Shown piece after piece: positions 42,902 through 57,200 of a stretch of DNA of 64,000 bases. The DNA comes from Mimachlamys varia (Eukaryota > Mollusca > Bivalvia > Pectinida > Pectinidae): positions 9,007,432 to 9,071,431 of the forward strand of contig OX392540.1 in NCBI GenBank assembly GCA_947623455.1. Direction: 5' to 3'. The translations under genes and the position numbers were made by a program. The stretch's first letter is position 1, and each line of letters starts with the position of its first letter. Below the pieces are notes generated by a model that saw nothing but the letters and a program-made list of their open reading frames with translations, did not search any database and was not told the origin of the DNA.

Positions 42902-45900
42902 TGTATTTGATTCAATTCCTCTAAAATTTGGTATGATACTTCAAAAAATGATGGGTGGTCGGGTGGTGCAGTGGATAGCGCACTTGCCTTTCACCAATGC
43001 GGCCGGGGTTCGATTCCCCGACCGGACGTGAAAAGGTATGGGGTCACCTGCTCGACCACGTGGGTTTTGTCCAGGTACTCCGGTTTCCTCCCACAATAAG
43101 ACCCCTCGCGCGCTAACATCCGGGCCAACAAATGTGATTAATATAAGTTGTATAACTTGTTTCATAATTGTTGTAAAATAAATCAAGTTTATATAAAAAG
43201 CTATAATATTTAACATATATTACAGGTTATGTTGAGTTATTTCAACTTTTCACGGAACCACATTGCGTATTTGCAACTGCAAAATATAGACATTATGTAG
43301 AAAATGCATTTCTGTCGTAAACTGTTGTTTTGGCCGGAGATCTTCTCCTACAGTTTGTAACTGATATCTTTCAAACTTATTAGGCTTAATCATCATGACA
43401 TGAAGTTTTGTTTTGCTGAATAACAGTTCAATTATATAATATTTACTAGAGCTATGGTCCTTTGAAACTTTTTTGTATTTGATTCAATTCCTCTAAAATT
43501 TGGTATGATACTTCAAAAAATTATGGGTGGTCGGGTGGTGCAGTGGATAGCGCACTTGCCTTTCACCAATGCGGCCGGGGTTCGATTCCCCGACCGGACG
43601 TGAAAAGGTATGGGGTCACCTGCTCGACCACGTGGGTTTTGTCCAGGTACTCCGGTTTCCTCCCACAATAAGACCCCTCGCGCGCTAACATCCGGGCCAA
43701 CAAATGTGATTAATATAAGTTGTATAACTTGTTTCATAATTGTTGTAAAATAAATCAAGTTTATATAAAAAGCTATAATATTTAACATATATTACAGGTT
43801 ATGTTGAGTTATTTCAACTTTTCGCGGAACTACATTGCATATTTGCAACTGCAAAATATAGACATTATGTAGAAAATGCATTTCTGTCGTAAACTGTTGT
43901 TTTGGCCGGAGATCTTCTCCTACAGTTTGTAACTGATATCTTTCAAACTTATTAGGCTTAATCATCATGACATGAAGTTTTGTTTTGCTGAATAACAGTT
44001 CAATTATATAATATTTACTAGAGCTATGGTCCTTTGAAACTTTTTTGTATTTGATTCAATTCCTCTAAAATTTGGTATGATACTTCAAAAAATGATGGGT
44101 GGTCGGGTGGTGCAGTGGATAGCGCACTTGCCTTTCACCAATGCGGCCGGGGTTCGATTCCCCGACCGGACGTGAAAAGGTATGGGGTCACCTGCTCGAC
44201 CACGTGGGTTTTCTCCAGGTACTCCGGTTTCCTCCCACAATAAGACCCCTTGCGCGCTAACATCCGGGCCAACAAATGTGATTAATATAAGTTGTATAAC
44301 TTGTTTCATAATTGTTGTAAAATAAATCAAGTTTATATAAAAAGCTATAATATTTAACATATATTACAGGTTATGTTGAGTTATTTCAACTTTTCGCGGA
44401 ACCACATTGCGTATTTGCAACTGCAAAATATAGACATTATGTAGAAAATGCATTTCTGTCGTAAACTGTTGTTTTGGCCGGAGATCTTCTCCTACAGTTT
44501 GAAACTGATATCTTTCAAACTTATTAGGCTTAATCATCATGACATGAAGTTTTGTTTTGCTGAATAACAGTTCAATTATATAATATTTACTAGAGCTATG
44601 GTCCTTTGAAACGTTTTTGTATTTGATTCAATTCCTCTAAAATTTGGTATGATACTTCAAAAAATGATGGGTGGTCGGGTGGTGCAGTGGATAGCGCACT
44701 TGCCTTTCACCAATGCGGCCGGGGTTCGATTCCCCGACCGGACGTGAAAAGGTATGGGGTCACCTGCTCGACCACGTGGGTTTTGTCCAGGTACTCCGGT
44801 TTCCTCCCACAATAAGACCCCTCGCGCGCTAACATCCGGGCCAACAAATGTGATTAATATAAGTTGTATAACTTGTTTCATAATTGTTGTAAAATAAATC
44901 AAGTTTATATAAAAAGCTATAATATTTAACATATATTACAGGTTATGTTGAGTTATTTCAACTTTTCACGGAACCACATTGCGTATTTGCAACTGCAAAA
45001 TATAGACATTATGTAGAAAATGCATTTCTGTCGTAAACTGTTGTTTTGGCCGGAGATCTTCTCCTACAGTTTGTAACTGATATCTTTCAAACTTATTAGG
45101 CTTAATCATCATGACATGAAGTTTTGTTTTGCTGAATAACAGTTCAATTATATAATATTTACTAGAGCTATGGTCCTTTGAAACTTTTTTGTATTTGATT
45201 CAATTCCTCTAAAATTTGGTATGATACTTCAAAAAATGATGGGTGGTCGGGTGGTGCAGTGGATAGCGCACTTGCCTTTCACCAATGCGGCCGGGGTTCG
45301 ATTCCCCGACCGGACGTGAAAAGGTATGGGGTCACCTGCTCGACCACGTGGGTTTTCTCCAGGTACTCCGGTTTCCTCCCACAATAAGACCCCTCGCGCG
45401 CTAACATCCGGGCCAACAAATGTGATTAATATAAGTTGTATAACTTGTTTCATAATTGTTGTAAAATAAATCAAGTTTATATAAAAAGCTATAATATTTA
45501 ACATATATTACAGGTTATGTTGAGTTATTTCAACTTTTCGCGGAACTACATTGCATATTTGCAACTGCAAAATATAGACATTATGTAGAAAATGCATTTC
45601 TGTCGTAAACTGTTGTTTTGGCCGGAGATCTTCTCCTACAGTTTGTAACTGATATCTTTCAAACTTATTAGGCTTAATCATCATGACATGAAGTTTTGTT
45701 TTGCTGAATAACAGTTCAATTATATAATATTTACTAGAGCTATGGTCCTTTGAAACTTTTTTGTATTTGATTCAATTCCTCTAAAATTTGGTATGATACT
45801 TCAAAAAATGATGGGTGGTCGGGTGGTGCAGTGGATAGCGCACTTGCCTTTCACCAATGCGGCCGGGGTTCGATTCCCCGACCGGACGTGAAAAGGTATG

Positions 45901-46333
45901 GGGTCACCTGCTCGACCACGTGGGTTTTCTCCAGGTACTCCGGTTTCCTCCCACAATAAGACCCCTCGCGCGCTAACATCCGGGCCAACAAATGTGATTA
46001 ATATAAGTTGTATAACTTGTTTCATAATTGTTGTAAAATAAATCAAGTTTATATAAAAAGCTATAATATTTAACATATATTACAGGTTATGTTGAGTTAT
46101 TTCAACTTTTCGCGGAACTACATTGCATATTTGCAACTGCAAAATATAGACATTATGTAGAAAATGCATTTCTGTCGTAAACTGTTGTTTTGGCCAGAGA
46201 TCTTCTCCTACAGTTTGTAACTGATATCTTTCAAACTTATTAGGCTTAATCATCATGACATGAAGTTTTGTTTTGCTGAATAACAGTTCAATTATATAAT
46301 ATTTACTAGAGCTATGGTCCTTTGAAACTTTTT
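42902..46333 (+). repeat. 572-bp satellite array, block II
   Basis: Six tRNA-like heads (42950, 43522, 44094, 44666, 45238, 45810) at exactly 572 bp. Three of the first four units (42950, 43522 and 44666) carry the GTCCAGGTAC variant, and the second has AAAAATTATGGG at the head. The same variants reappear after the next insert and at 62186-62758. Confidence 0.95.
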
Positions 46334-47371
46334 GTCCCCCGCTTCCGGAGGAACGGGGGATATTGATTTGGGTTTGTCCGTCCGTCCGTCTGTCCGTCCC
46401 TCTGTCTGTCTGTCTGTCACACTTCGTTTCCGTGCTCTATCTTTTGAAGGAATAATCCGATTTTCATTAAACTTGGTCAGGATACTTATCATCCAAGTAC
46501 CTCGGATGAGTTCGATTTTCGTGAAATTCCGCGCATATTTTATGGAGTTATCCCCCTTTTATCACCAAATATAGGCATCATGTACAAAATGCCATAACTC
46601 TTATGTTTTTTATTTAATTCACTTTAAATTCTGTAGAATATTATATAAGGTAATGATGTTTAACATATATTACGGGTTTGGATGTCGTATCTCAACTTTC
46701 TTTGGAATCCGACAGAGTTTTGTCCCTTTCATTGCCTCCCTCTGTCCGTCTGTCTGTCACACTTCGTTTCCGTGCTCTTTCTTTTGAAGGAATAATCCGA
46801 TTTTCATTAAACTTGGTCAGGATACTTATCATCCAAGTACCTCGGATGAGTTCGATTTTCATGAAATTCCGCGCATATTTTATGGAGTTATCCCCCTTTT
46901 ATCACCAAATATAGGCATCATGTACAAAATGCCATAACTCTTATGTTTTTTATTTAATTCACTTTAAATTCTGTAGAATATTATATAAGGTAATGATGTT
47001 TAACATATATTACGGGTTTGGATGTCGTATCTCAACTTTCTTTGGAATCCGACAGAGTTTTGTCCCTTTCATTGCCAAATGAAAGCATTATGTACAAAAA
47101 ATTGCTTTCCGTGCTCTATCTTTTGAAGGAATAATTCGATTTTCATCAAACTTGTTGAGGATACTTATTATTCAAGTATCTCGAATGAGTTCGATTTTCG
47201 TGAAATTCCGCGCATATTTTACGGAGTTATCCCCCTTTTTATCATGAAATATAGGCATCATGTACAAAATGCTAAACGGCTCAGCCAATTTCCATTGCCA
47301 AATTTCGCACATGATGTTTCCCCCCAAGTGGCCCTGAAGCGGGGGACATAAAATCCACGAATTAGCTTGTT
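46334..47371 (+). repeat. 1038-bp insert, copy 2
   Basis: Same length, same unit position and, by eye, same sequence as 41864-42901, located 4470 bp downstream (five 572-bp units plus a 1610-bp unit). This fits block copying of one insertion-bearing segment better than repeated insertion. Confidence 0.85.
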
Positions 47372-50231
47372 TGTATTTGATTCAATTCCTCTAAAATTTG
47401 GTATGATACTTCAAAAAATGATGGGTGGTCGGGTGGTGCAGTGGATAGCGCACTTGCCTTTCACCAATGCGGCCGGGGTTCGATTCCCCGACCGGACGTG
47501 AAAAGGTATGGGGTCACCTGCTCGACCACGTGGGTTTTGTCCAGGTACTCCGGTTTCCTCCCACAATAAGACCCCTCGCGCGCTAACATCCGGGCCAACA
47601 AATGTGATTAATATAAGTTGTATAACTTGTTTCATAATTGTTGTAAAATAAATCAAGTTTATATAAAAAGCTATAATATTTAACATATATTACAGGTTAT
47701 GTTGAGTTATTTCAACTTTTCACGGAACCACATTGCGTATTTGCAACTGCAAAATATAGACATTATGTAGAAAATGCATTTCTGTCGTAAACTGTTGTTT
47801 TGGCCGGAGATCTTCTCCTACAGTTTGTAACTGATATCTTTCAAACTTATTAGGCTTAATCATCATGACATGAAGTTTTGTTTTGCTGAATAACAGTTCA
47901 ATTATATAATATTTACTAGAGCTATGGTCCTTTGAAACTTTTTTGTATTTGATTCAATTCCTCTAAAATTTGGTATGATACTTCAAAAAATTATGGGTGG
48001 TCGGGTGGTGCAGTGGATAGCGCACTTGCCTTTCACCAATGCGGCCGGGGTTCGATTCCCCGACCGGACGTGAAAAGGTATGGGGTCACCTGCTCGACCA
48101 CGTGGGTTTTGTCCAGGTACTCCGGTTTCCTCCCACAATAAGACCCCTCGCGCGCTAACATCCGGGCCAACAAATGTGATTAATATAAGTTGTATAACTT
48201 GTTTCATAATTGTTGTAAAATAAATCAAGTTTATATAAAAAGCTATAATATTTAACATATATTACAGGTTATGTTGAGTTATTTCAACTTTTCGCGGAAC
48301 TACATTGCATATTTGCAACTGCAAAATATAGACATTATGTAGAAAATGCATTTCTGTCGTAAACTGTTGTTTTGGCCGGAGATCTTCTCCTACAGTTTGT
48401 AACTGATATCTTTCAAACTTATTAGGCTTAATCATCATGACATGAAGTTTTGTTTTGCTGAATAACAGTTCAATTATATAATATTTACTAGAGCTATGGT
48501 CCTTTGAAACTTTTTTGTATTTGATTCAATTCCTCTAAAATTTGGTATGATACTTCAAAAAATGATGGGTGGTCGGGTGGTGCAGTGGATAGCGCACTTG
48601 CCTTTCACCAATGCGGCCGGGGTTCGATTCCCCGACCGGACGTGAAAAGGTATGGGGTCACCTGCTCGACCACGTGGGTTTTCTCCAGGTACTCCGGTTT
48701 CCTCCCACAATAAGACCCCTTGCGCGCTAACATCCGGGCCAACAAATGTGATTAATATAAGTTGTATAACTTGTTTCATAATTGTTGTAAAATAAATCAA
48801 GTTTATATAAAAAGCTATAATATTTAACATATATTACAGGTTATGTTGAGTTATTTCAACTTTTCGCGGAACCACATTGCGTATTTGCAACTGCAAAATA
48901 TAGACATTATGTAGAAAATGCATTTCTGTCGTAAACTGTTGTTTTGGCCGGAGATCTTCTCCTACAGTTTGAAACTGATATCTTTCAAACTTATTAGGCT
49001 TAATCATCATGACATGAAGTTTTGTTTTGCTGAATAACAGTTCAATTATATAATATTTACTAGAGCTATGGTCCTTTGAAACGTTTTTGTATTTGATTCA
49101 ATTCCTCTAAAATTTGGTATGATACTTCAAAAAATGATGGGTGGTCGGGTGGTGCAGTGGATAGCGCACTTGCCTTTCACCAATGCGGCCGGGGTTCGAT
49201 TCCCCGACCGGACGTGAAAAGGTATGGGGTCACCTGCTCGACCACGTGGGTTTTCTCCAGGTACTCCGGTTTCCTCCCACAATAAGACCCCTCGCGCGCT
49301 AACATCCGGGCCAACAAATGTGATTAATATAAGTTGTATAACTTGTTTCATAATTGTTGTAAAATAAATCAAGTTTATATAAAAAGCTATAATATTTAAC
49401 ATATATTACAGGTTATGTTGAGTTATTTCAACTTTTCGCGGAACTACATTGCATATTTGCAACTGCAGAATATAGACATTATGTAGAAAATGCATTTCTG
49501 TCGTAAACTGTTGTTTTGGCCGGAGATCTTCTCCTACAGTTTGTAACTGATATCTTTCAAACTTATTAGGCTTAATCATCATGACATGAAGTTTTGTTTT
49601 GCTGAATAACAGTTCAATTATATAATATTTACTAGAGCTATGGTCCTTTGAAACTTTTTTGTATTTGATTCAATTCCTCTAAAATTTGGTATGATACTTC
49701 AAAAAATGATGGGTGGTCGGGTGGTGCAGTGGATAGCGCACTTGCCTTTCACCAATGCGGCCGGGGTTCGATTCCCCGACCGGACGTGAAAAGGTATGGG
49801 GTCACCTGCTCGACCACGTGGGTTTTCTCCAGGTACTCCGGTTTCCTCCCACAATAAGACCCCTTGCGCGCTAACATCCGGGCCAACAAATGTGATTAAT
49901 ATAAGTTGTATAACTTGTTTCATAATTGTTGTAAAATAAATCAAGTTTATATAAAAAGCTATAATATTTAACATATATTACAGGTTATGTTGAGTTATTT
50001 CAACTTTTCACGGAACCACATTGCGTATTTGCAACTGCAAAATATAGACATTATGTAGAAAATGCATTTCTGTCGTAAACTGTTGTTTTGGCCGGAGATC
50101 TTCTCCTACAGTTTGAAACTGATATCTTTCAAACTTATTAGGCTTAATCATCATGACATGAAGTTTTGTTTTGCTGAATAACAGTTCAATTATATAATAT
50201 TTACTAGAGCTATGGTCCTTTGAAACTTTTT
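47372..50231 (+). repeat. 572-bp satellite array, block III
   Basis: Five heads (47420, 47992, 48564, 49136, 49708). The first three units match those of block II in variant order (GTCCAGG; GTCCAGG with TTATGGG; TGCGCGC). After that the two blocks diverge, marking an exchange point. Confidence 0.95.
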
Positions 50232-51269
50232 GTCCCCCGCTTCCGGAGGAACGGGGGATATTGATTTGGGTTTGTCCGTCCGTCCGTCTGTCCGTCCCTC
50301 TGTCTGTCTGTCTGTCACACTTCGTTTCCGTGCTCTATCTTTTGAAGGAATAATCCGATTTTCATTAAACTTGGTCAGGATACTTATCATCCAAGTACCT
50401 CGGATGAGTTCGATTTTCGTGAAATTCCGCGCATATTTTATGGAGTTATCCCCCTTTTATCACCAAATATAGGCATCATGTACAAAATGCCATAACTCTT
50501 ATGTTTTTTATTTAATTCACTTTAAATTCTGTAGAATATTATATAAGGTAATGATGTTTAACATATATTACGGGTTTGGATGTCGTATCTCAACTTTCTT
50601 TGGAATCCGACAGAGTTTTGTCCCTTTCATTGCCTCCCTCTGTCCGTCTGTCTGTCACACTTCGTTTCCGTGCTCTTTCTTTTGAAGGAATAATCCGATT
50701 TTCATTAAACTTGGTCAGGATACTTATCATCCAAGTACCTCGGATGAGTTCGATTTTCATGAAATTTCGCGCATATTTTATGGAGTTATCCCCCTTTTAT
50801 CACCAAATATAGGCATCATGTACAAAATGCCATAACTCTTATGTTTTTTATTTAATTCACTTTAAATTCTGTAGAATATTATATAAGGTAATGATGTTTA
50901 ACATATATTACGGGTTTGGATGTCGTATCTCAACTTTCTTTGGAATCCGACAGAGTTTTGTCCCTTTCATTGCCAAATGAAAGCATTATGTACAAAAAAT
51001 TGCTTTCCGTGCTCTATCTTTTGAAGGAATAATTCGATTTTCATCAAACTTGTTGAGGATACTTATTATTCAAGTATCTCGAATGAGTTCGATTTTCGTG
51101 AAATTCCGCGCATATTTTACGGAGTTATCCCCCTTTTTATCATGAAATATAGGCATCATGTACAAAATGCTAAACGGCTCAGCCAATTTCCATTGCCAAA
51201 TTTCGCACATGATGTTTCCCCCCAAGTGGCCCTGAAGCGGGGGACATAAAATCCACGAATTAGCTTGTT
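50232..51269 (+). repeat. 1038-bp insert, copy 3
   Basis: Same as copies 1 and 2 apart from one base noticed (GAAATTTCGCGC near 50761, where the others have GAAATTCCGCGC). It lies 3898 bp after copy 2, that is four 572-bp units plus one 1610-bp unit. Confidence 0.85.
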
Positions 51270-54200
51270 TGTATTTGATTCAATTCCTCTAAAATTTGGT
51301 ATGATACTTCAAAAAATGATGGGTGGTCGGGTGGTGCAGTGGATAGCGCACTTGCCTTTCACCAATGCGGCCGGGGTTCGATTCCCCGACCGGACGTGAA
51401 AAGGTATGGGGTCACCTGCTCGACCACGTGGGTTTTGTCCAGGTACTCCGGTTTCCTCCCACAATAAGACCCCTCGCGCGCTAACATCCGGGCCAACAAA
51501 TGTGATTAATATAAGTTGTATAACTTGTTTCATAATTGTTGTAAAATAAATCAAGTTTATATAAAAAGCTATAATATTTAACATATATTACAGGTTATGT
51601 TGAGTTATTTCAACTTTTCACGGAACCACATTGCGTATTTGCAACTGCAAAATATAGACATTATGTAGAAAATGCATTTCTGTCGTAAACTGTTGTTTTG
51701 GCCGGAGATCTTCTCCTACAGTTTGTAACTGATATCTTTCAAACTTATTAGGCTTAATCATCATGACATGAAGTTTTGTTTTGCTGAATAACAGTTCAAT
51801 TATATAATATTTACTAGAGCTATGGTCCTTTGAAACTTTTTTGTATTTGATTCAATTCCTCTAAAATTTGGTATGATACTTCAAAAAATGATGGGTGGTC
51901 GGGTGGTGCAGTGGATAGCGCACTTGCCTTTCACCAATGCGGCCGGGGTTCGATTCCCCGACCGGACGTGAAAAGGTATGGGGTCACCTGCTCGACCACG
52001 TGGGTTTTCTCCAGGTACTCCGGTTTCCTCCCACAATAAGACCCCTCGCGCGCTAACATCCGGGCCAACAAATGTGATTAATATAAGTTGTATAACTTGT
52101 TTCATAATTGTTGTAAAATAAATCAAGTTTATATAAAAAGCTATAATATTTAACATATATTACAGGTTATGTTGAGTTATTTCAACTTTTCGCGGAACTA
52201 CATTGCATATTTGCAACTGCAAAATATAGACATTATGTAGAAAATGCATTTCTGTCGTAAACTGTTGTTTTGGCCGGAGATCTTCTCCTACAGTTTGTAA
52301 CTGATATCTTTCAAACTTATTAGGCTTAATCATCATGACATGAAGTTTTGTTTTGCTGAATAACAGTTCAATTATATAATATTTACTAGAGCTATGGTCC
52401 TTTGAAACTTTTTTGTATTTGATTCAATTCCTCTAAAATTTGGTATGATACTTCAAAAAATGATGGGTGGTCGGGTGGTGCAGTGGATAGCGCACTTGCC
52501 TTTCACCAATGCGGCCGGGGTTCGATTCCCCGACCGGACGTGAAAAGGTATGGGGTCACCTGCTCGACCACGTGGGTTTTCTCCAGGTACTCCGGTTTCC
52601 TCCCACAATAAGACCCCTTGCGCGCTAACATCCGGGCCAACAAATGTGATTAATATAAGTTGTATAACTTGTTTCATAATTGTTGTAAAATAAATCAAGT
52701 TTATATAAAAAGCTATAATATTTAACATATATTACAGGTTATGTTGAGTTATTTCAACTTTTCACGGAACCACATTGCGTATTTGCAACTGCAAAATATA
52801 GACATTATGTAGAAAATGCATTTCTGTCGTAAACTGTTGTTTTGGCCGGAGATCTTCTCCTACAGTTTGAAACTGATATCTTTCAAACTTATTAGGCTTA
52901 ATCATCATGACATGAAGTTTTGTTTTGCTGAATAACAGTTCAATTATATAATATTTACTAGAGCTATGGTCCTTTGAAACGTTTTTGTATTTGATTCAAT
53001 TCCTCTAAAATTTGGTATGATACTTCAAAAAATGATGGGTGGTCGGGTGGTGCAGTGGATAGCGCACTTGCCTTTCACCAATGCGGCCGGGGTTCGATTC
53101 CCCGACCGGACGTGAAAAGGTATGGGGTCACCTGCTCGACCACGTGGGTTTTCTCCAGGTACTCCGGTTTCCTCCCACAATAAGACCCCTCGCGCGCTAA
53201 CATCCGGGCCAACAAATGTGATTAATATAAGTTGTATAACTTGTTTCATAATTGTTGTAAAATAAATCAAGTTTATATAAAAAGCTATAATATTTAACAT
53301 ATATTACAGGTTATGTTGAGTTATTTCAACTTTTCGCGGAACTACATTGCATATTTGCAACTGCAAAATATAGACATTATGTAGAAAATGCATTTCTGTC
53401 GTAAACTGTTGTTTTGGCCAGAGATCTTCTCCTACAGTTTGTAACTGATATCTTTCAAACTTATTAGGCTTAATCATCATGACATGAAGTTTTGTTTTGC
53501 TGAATAACAGTTCAATTATATAATATTTACTAGAGCTATGGTCCTTTGAAACTTTTTTGTATTTGATTCAATTCCTCTAAAATTTGGTATGATACTTCAA
53601 AAAATGATGGGTGGTCGGGTGGTGCAGTGGATAGCGCACTTGCCTTTCACCAATGCGGCCGGGGTTCGATTCCCCGACCGGACGTGAAAAGGTATGGGGT
53701 CACCTGCTCGACCACGTGGGTTTTCTCCAGGTACTCCGGTTTCCTCCCACAATAAGACCCCTTGCGCGCTAACATCCGGGCCAACAAATGTGATTAATAT
53801 AAGTTGTATAACTTGTTTCATAATTGTTGTAAAATAAATCAAGTTTATATAAAAAGCTATAATATTTAACATATATTACAGGTTATGTTGAGTTATTTCA
53901 ACTTTTCACGGAACCACATTGCGTATTTGCAACTGCAAAATATAGACATTATGTAGAAAATGCATTTCTGTCGTAAACTGTTGTTTTGGCCGGAGATCTT
54001 CTCCTACAGTTTGTAACTGATATCTTTCAAACTTATTAGGCTTAATCATCATGACATGAAGTTTTGTTTTGCTGAATAACAGTTCAATTATATAATATTT
54101 ACTAGAGCTATGGTCCTTTGAAACGTTTTTGTATTTGATTCAATTCCTCTAAAATTTGGTATGATACTTCAAAAAATGATGGGTGGTCGGGTGGTGCAGT

Positions 54201-57200
54201 GGATAGCGCACTTGCCTTTCACCAATGCGGCCGGGGTTCGATTCCCCGACCGGACGTGAAAAGGTATGGGGTCACCTGCTCGACCACGTGGGTTTTCTCC
54301 AGGTACTCCGGTTTCCTCCCACAATAAGACCCCTCGCGCGCTAACATCCGGGCCAACAAATGTGATTAATATAAGTTGTATAACTTGTTTCATAATTGTT
54401 GTAAAATAAATCAAGTTTATATAAAAAGCTATAATATTTAACATATATTACAGGTTATGTTGAGTTATTTCAACTTTTCGCGGAACTACATTGCATATTT
54501 GCAACTGCAAAATATAGACATTATGTAGAAAATGCATTTCTGTCGTAAACTGTTGTTTTGGCCAGAGATCTTCTCCTACAGTTTGTAACTGATATCTTTC
54601 AAACTTATTAGGCTTAATCATCATGACATGAAGTTTTGTTTTGCTGAATAACAGTTCAATTATATAATATTTACTAGAGCTATGGTCCTTTGAAACTTTT
54701 TTGTATTTGATTCAATTCCTCTAAAATTTGGTATGATACTTCAAAAAATGATGGGTGGTCGGGTGGTGCAGTGGATAGCGCACTTGCCTTTCACCAATGC
54801 GGCCGGGGTTCGATTCCCCGACCGGACGTGAAAAGGTATGGGGTCACCTGCTCGACCACGTGGGTTTTCTCCGGGTACTCCGGTTTCCTCCCACAATAAG
54901 ACCCCTCGCGCGCTAACATCCGGGCCAACAAATGTGATTAATATAAGTTGTATAACTTGTTTCATAATTGTTGTAAAATAAATCAAGTTTATATAAAAAG
55001 CTATAATATTTAACATATATTACAGGTTATTTTGAGTTATTTCAACTTTTCGCGGAACCACATTGCGTATTTGCAACTGCAAAATATAGACATTATGTAG
55101 AAAATGCATTTCTGTCGTAAACTGTTGTTTTGGCCAGAGATCTTCTCCTACAGTTTGTAACTGATATCTTTCAAACTTATTAGGCTTAATCATCATGACA
55201 TGAAGTTTTGTTTTGCTGAATAACAGTTCAATTATATAATATTTACTAGAGCTATGGTCCTTTGAAACTTTTTTGTATTTGATTCAATTCCTCTAAAATT
55301 TGGTATGATACTTCAAAAAATGATGGGTGGTCGGGTGGTGCAGTGGATAGCGCACTTGCCTTTCACCAATGCGGCCGGGGTTCGATTCCCCGACCGGACG
55401 TGAAAAGGTATGGGGTCACCTGCTCGACCACGTGGGTTTTCTCCAGGTACTCCGGTTTCCTCCCACAATAAGACCCCTTGCGCGCTAACATCCGGGCCAA
55501 CAAATGTGATTAATATAAGTTGTATAACTTGTTTCATAATTGTTGTAAAATAAATCAAGTTTATATAAAAAGCTATAATATTTAACATATATTACAGGTT
55601 ATGTTGAGTTATTTCAACTTTTCACGGAACCACATTGCGTATTTGCAACTGCAAAATATAGACATTATGTAGAAAATGCATTTCTGTCGTAAACTGTTGT
55701 TTTGGCCGGAGATCTTCTCCTACAGTTTGTAACTGATATCTTTCAAACTTATTAGGCTTAATCATCATGACATGAAGTTTTGTTTTGCTGAATAACAGTT
55801 CAATTATATAATATTTACTAGAGCTATGGTCCTTTGAAACGTTTTTGTATTTGATTCAATTCCTCTAAAATTTGGTATGATACTTCAAAAAATTATGGGT
55901 GGTCGGGTGGTGCAGTGGATAGCGCACTTGCCTTTCACCAATGCGGCCGGGGTTCGATTCCCCGACCGGACGTGAAAAGGTATGGGGTCACCTGCTCGAC
56001 CGCGTGGGTTTTCTCCAGGTACTCCGGTTTCCTCCCACAATAAGACCCCTCGCGCGCTAACATCCGGGCCAACAAATGTGATTAATATAAGTTGTATAAC
56101 TTGTTTCATAATTGTTGTAAAATAAATCAAGTTTATATAAAAAGCTATAATATTTAACATATATTACAGGTTATGTTGAGTTATTTCAACTTTTCGCGGA
56201 ACTACATTGCATATTTGCAACTGCAAAATATAGACATTATGTAGAAAATGCATTTCTGTCGTAAACTGTTGTTTTTGCCGGAGATCTTCTCCTACAGTTT
56301 TTAACTGATATCTTTCAAACTTATTAGGCTTAATCATCATGACATGAAGTTTTGTTTTGCTGAATAACAGTTCAATTATATAATATTTACTAGAGCTATG
56401 GTCCTTTGAAACTTTTTTGTATTTGATTCAATTCCTCTAAAATTTGGTATGATACTTCAAAAAATGATGGGTGGTCGGGTGGTGCAGTGGATAGCACACT
56501 TGCCTTTCACCAATGCGGCCGGGGTTCGATTCCCCGACCGGACGTGAAAAGGTATGGGGTCACCTGCTCGACCACGTGGGTTTTCTCCAGGTCCTCCGGT
56601 TTCCTCCCACAATAAGACCCCTCGCGCGCTAACATCCGGGCCAACAAATGTGATTAATATAAGTTGTATAACTTGTTTCATAATTGTTGTAAAATAAATC
56701 AAGTTTATATAAAAAGCTATAATATTTAACATATATTACAGGTTATGTTGAGTTATTTCAACTTTTCGCGGAACCACATTGCGTATTTGCAACTGCAAAA
56801 TATAGACATTATGTAGAAAATGCATTTCTGTCGTAAACTGTTGTTTTGGCCGGAGATCTTCTCCTACAGTTTGTAACTGATATCTTTCAAACTTATTAGG
56901 CTTAATCATCATGACATGAAGTTTTGTTTTGCTGAATAACAGTTCAATTATATAATATTTACTAGAGCTATGGTCCTTTGAAACTTTTTTGTATTTGATT
57001 CAATTCCTCTAAAATTTGGTATGATACTTCAAAAAATGATGGGTGGTCGGGTGGTGCAGTGGATAGCGCACTTGCCTTTCACCAATGCGGCCGGGGTTCG
57101 ATTCCCCGACCGGACGTGAAAAGGTATGGGGTCACCTGCTCGACCACGTGGGTTTTCTCCGGGTACTCCGGTTTCCTCCCACAATAAGACCCCTCGCGCG

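Noticed and set aside
41822..50812. 66-, 80- and 78-codon ORFs in the 1038-bp inserts
   Set aside because: They arise from the GTCCGTC microsatellite and ~340-bp monomers. They occur identically in all three inserts with no domain, and frames overlap on both strands.
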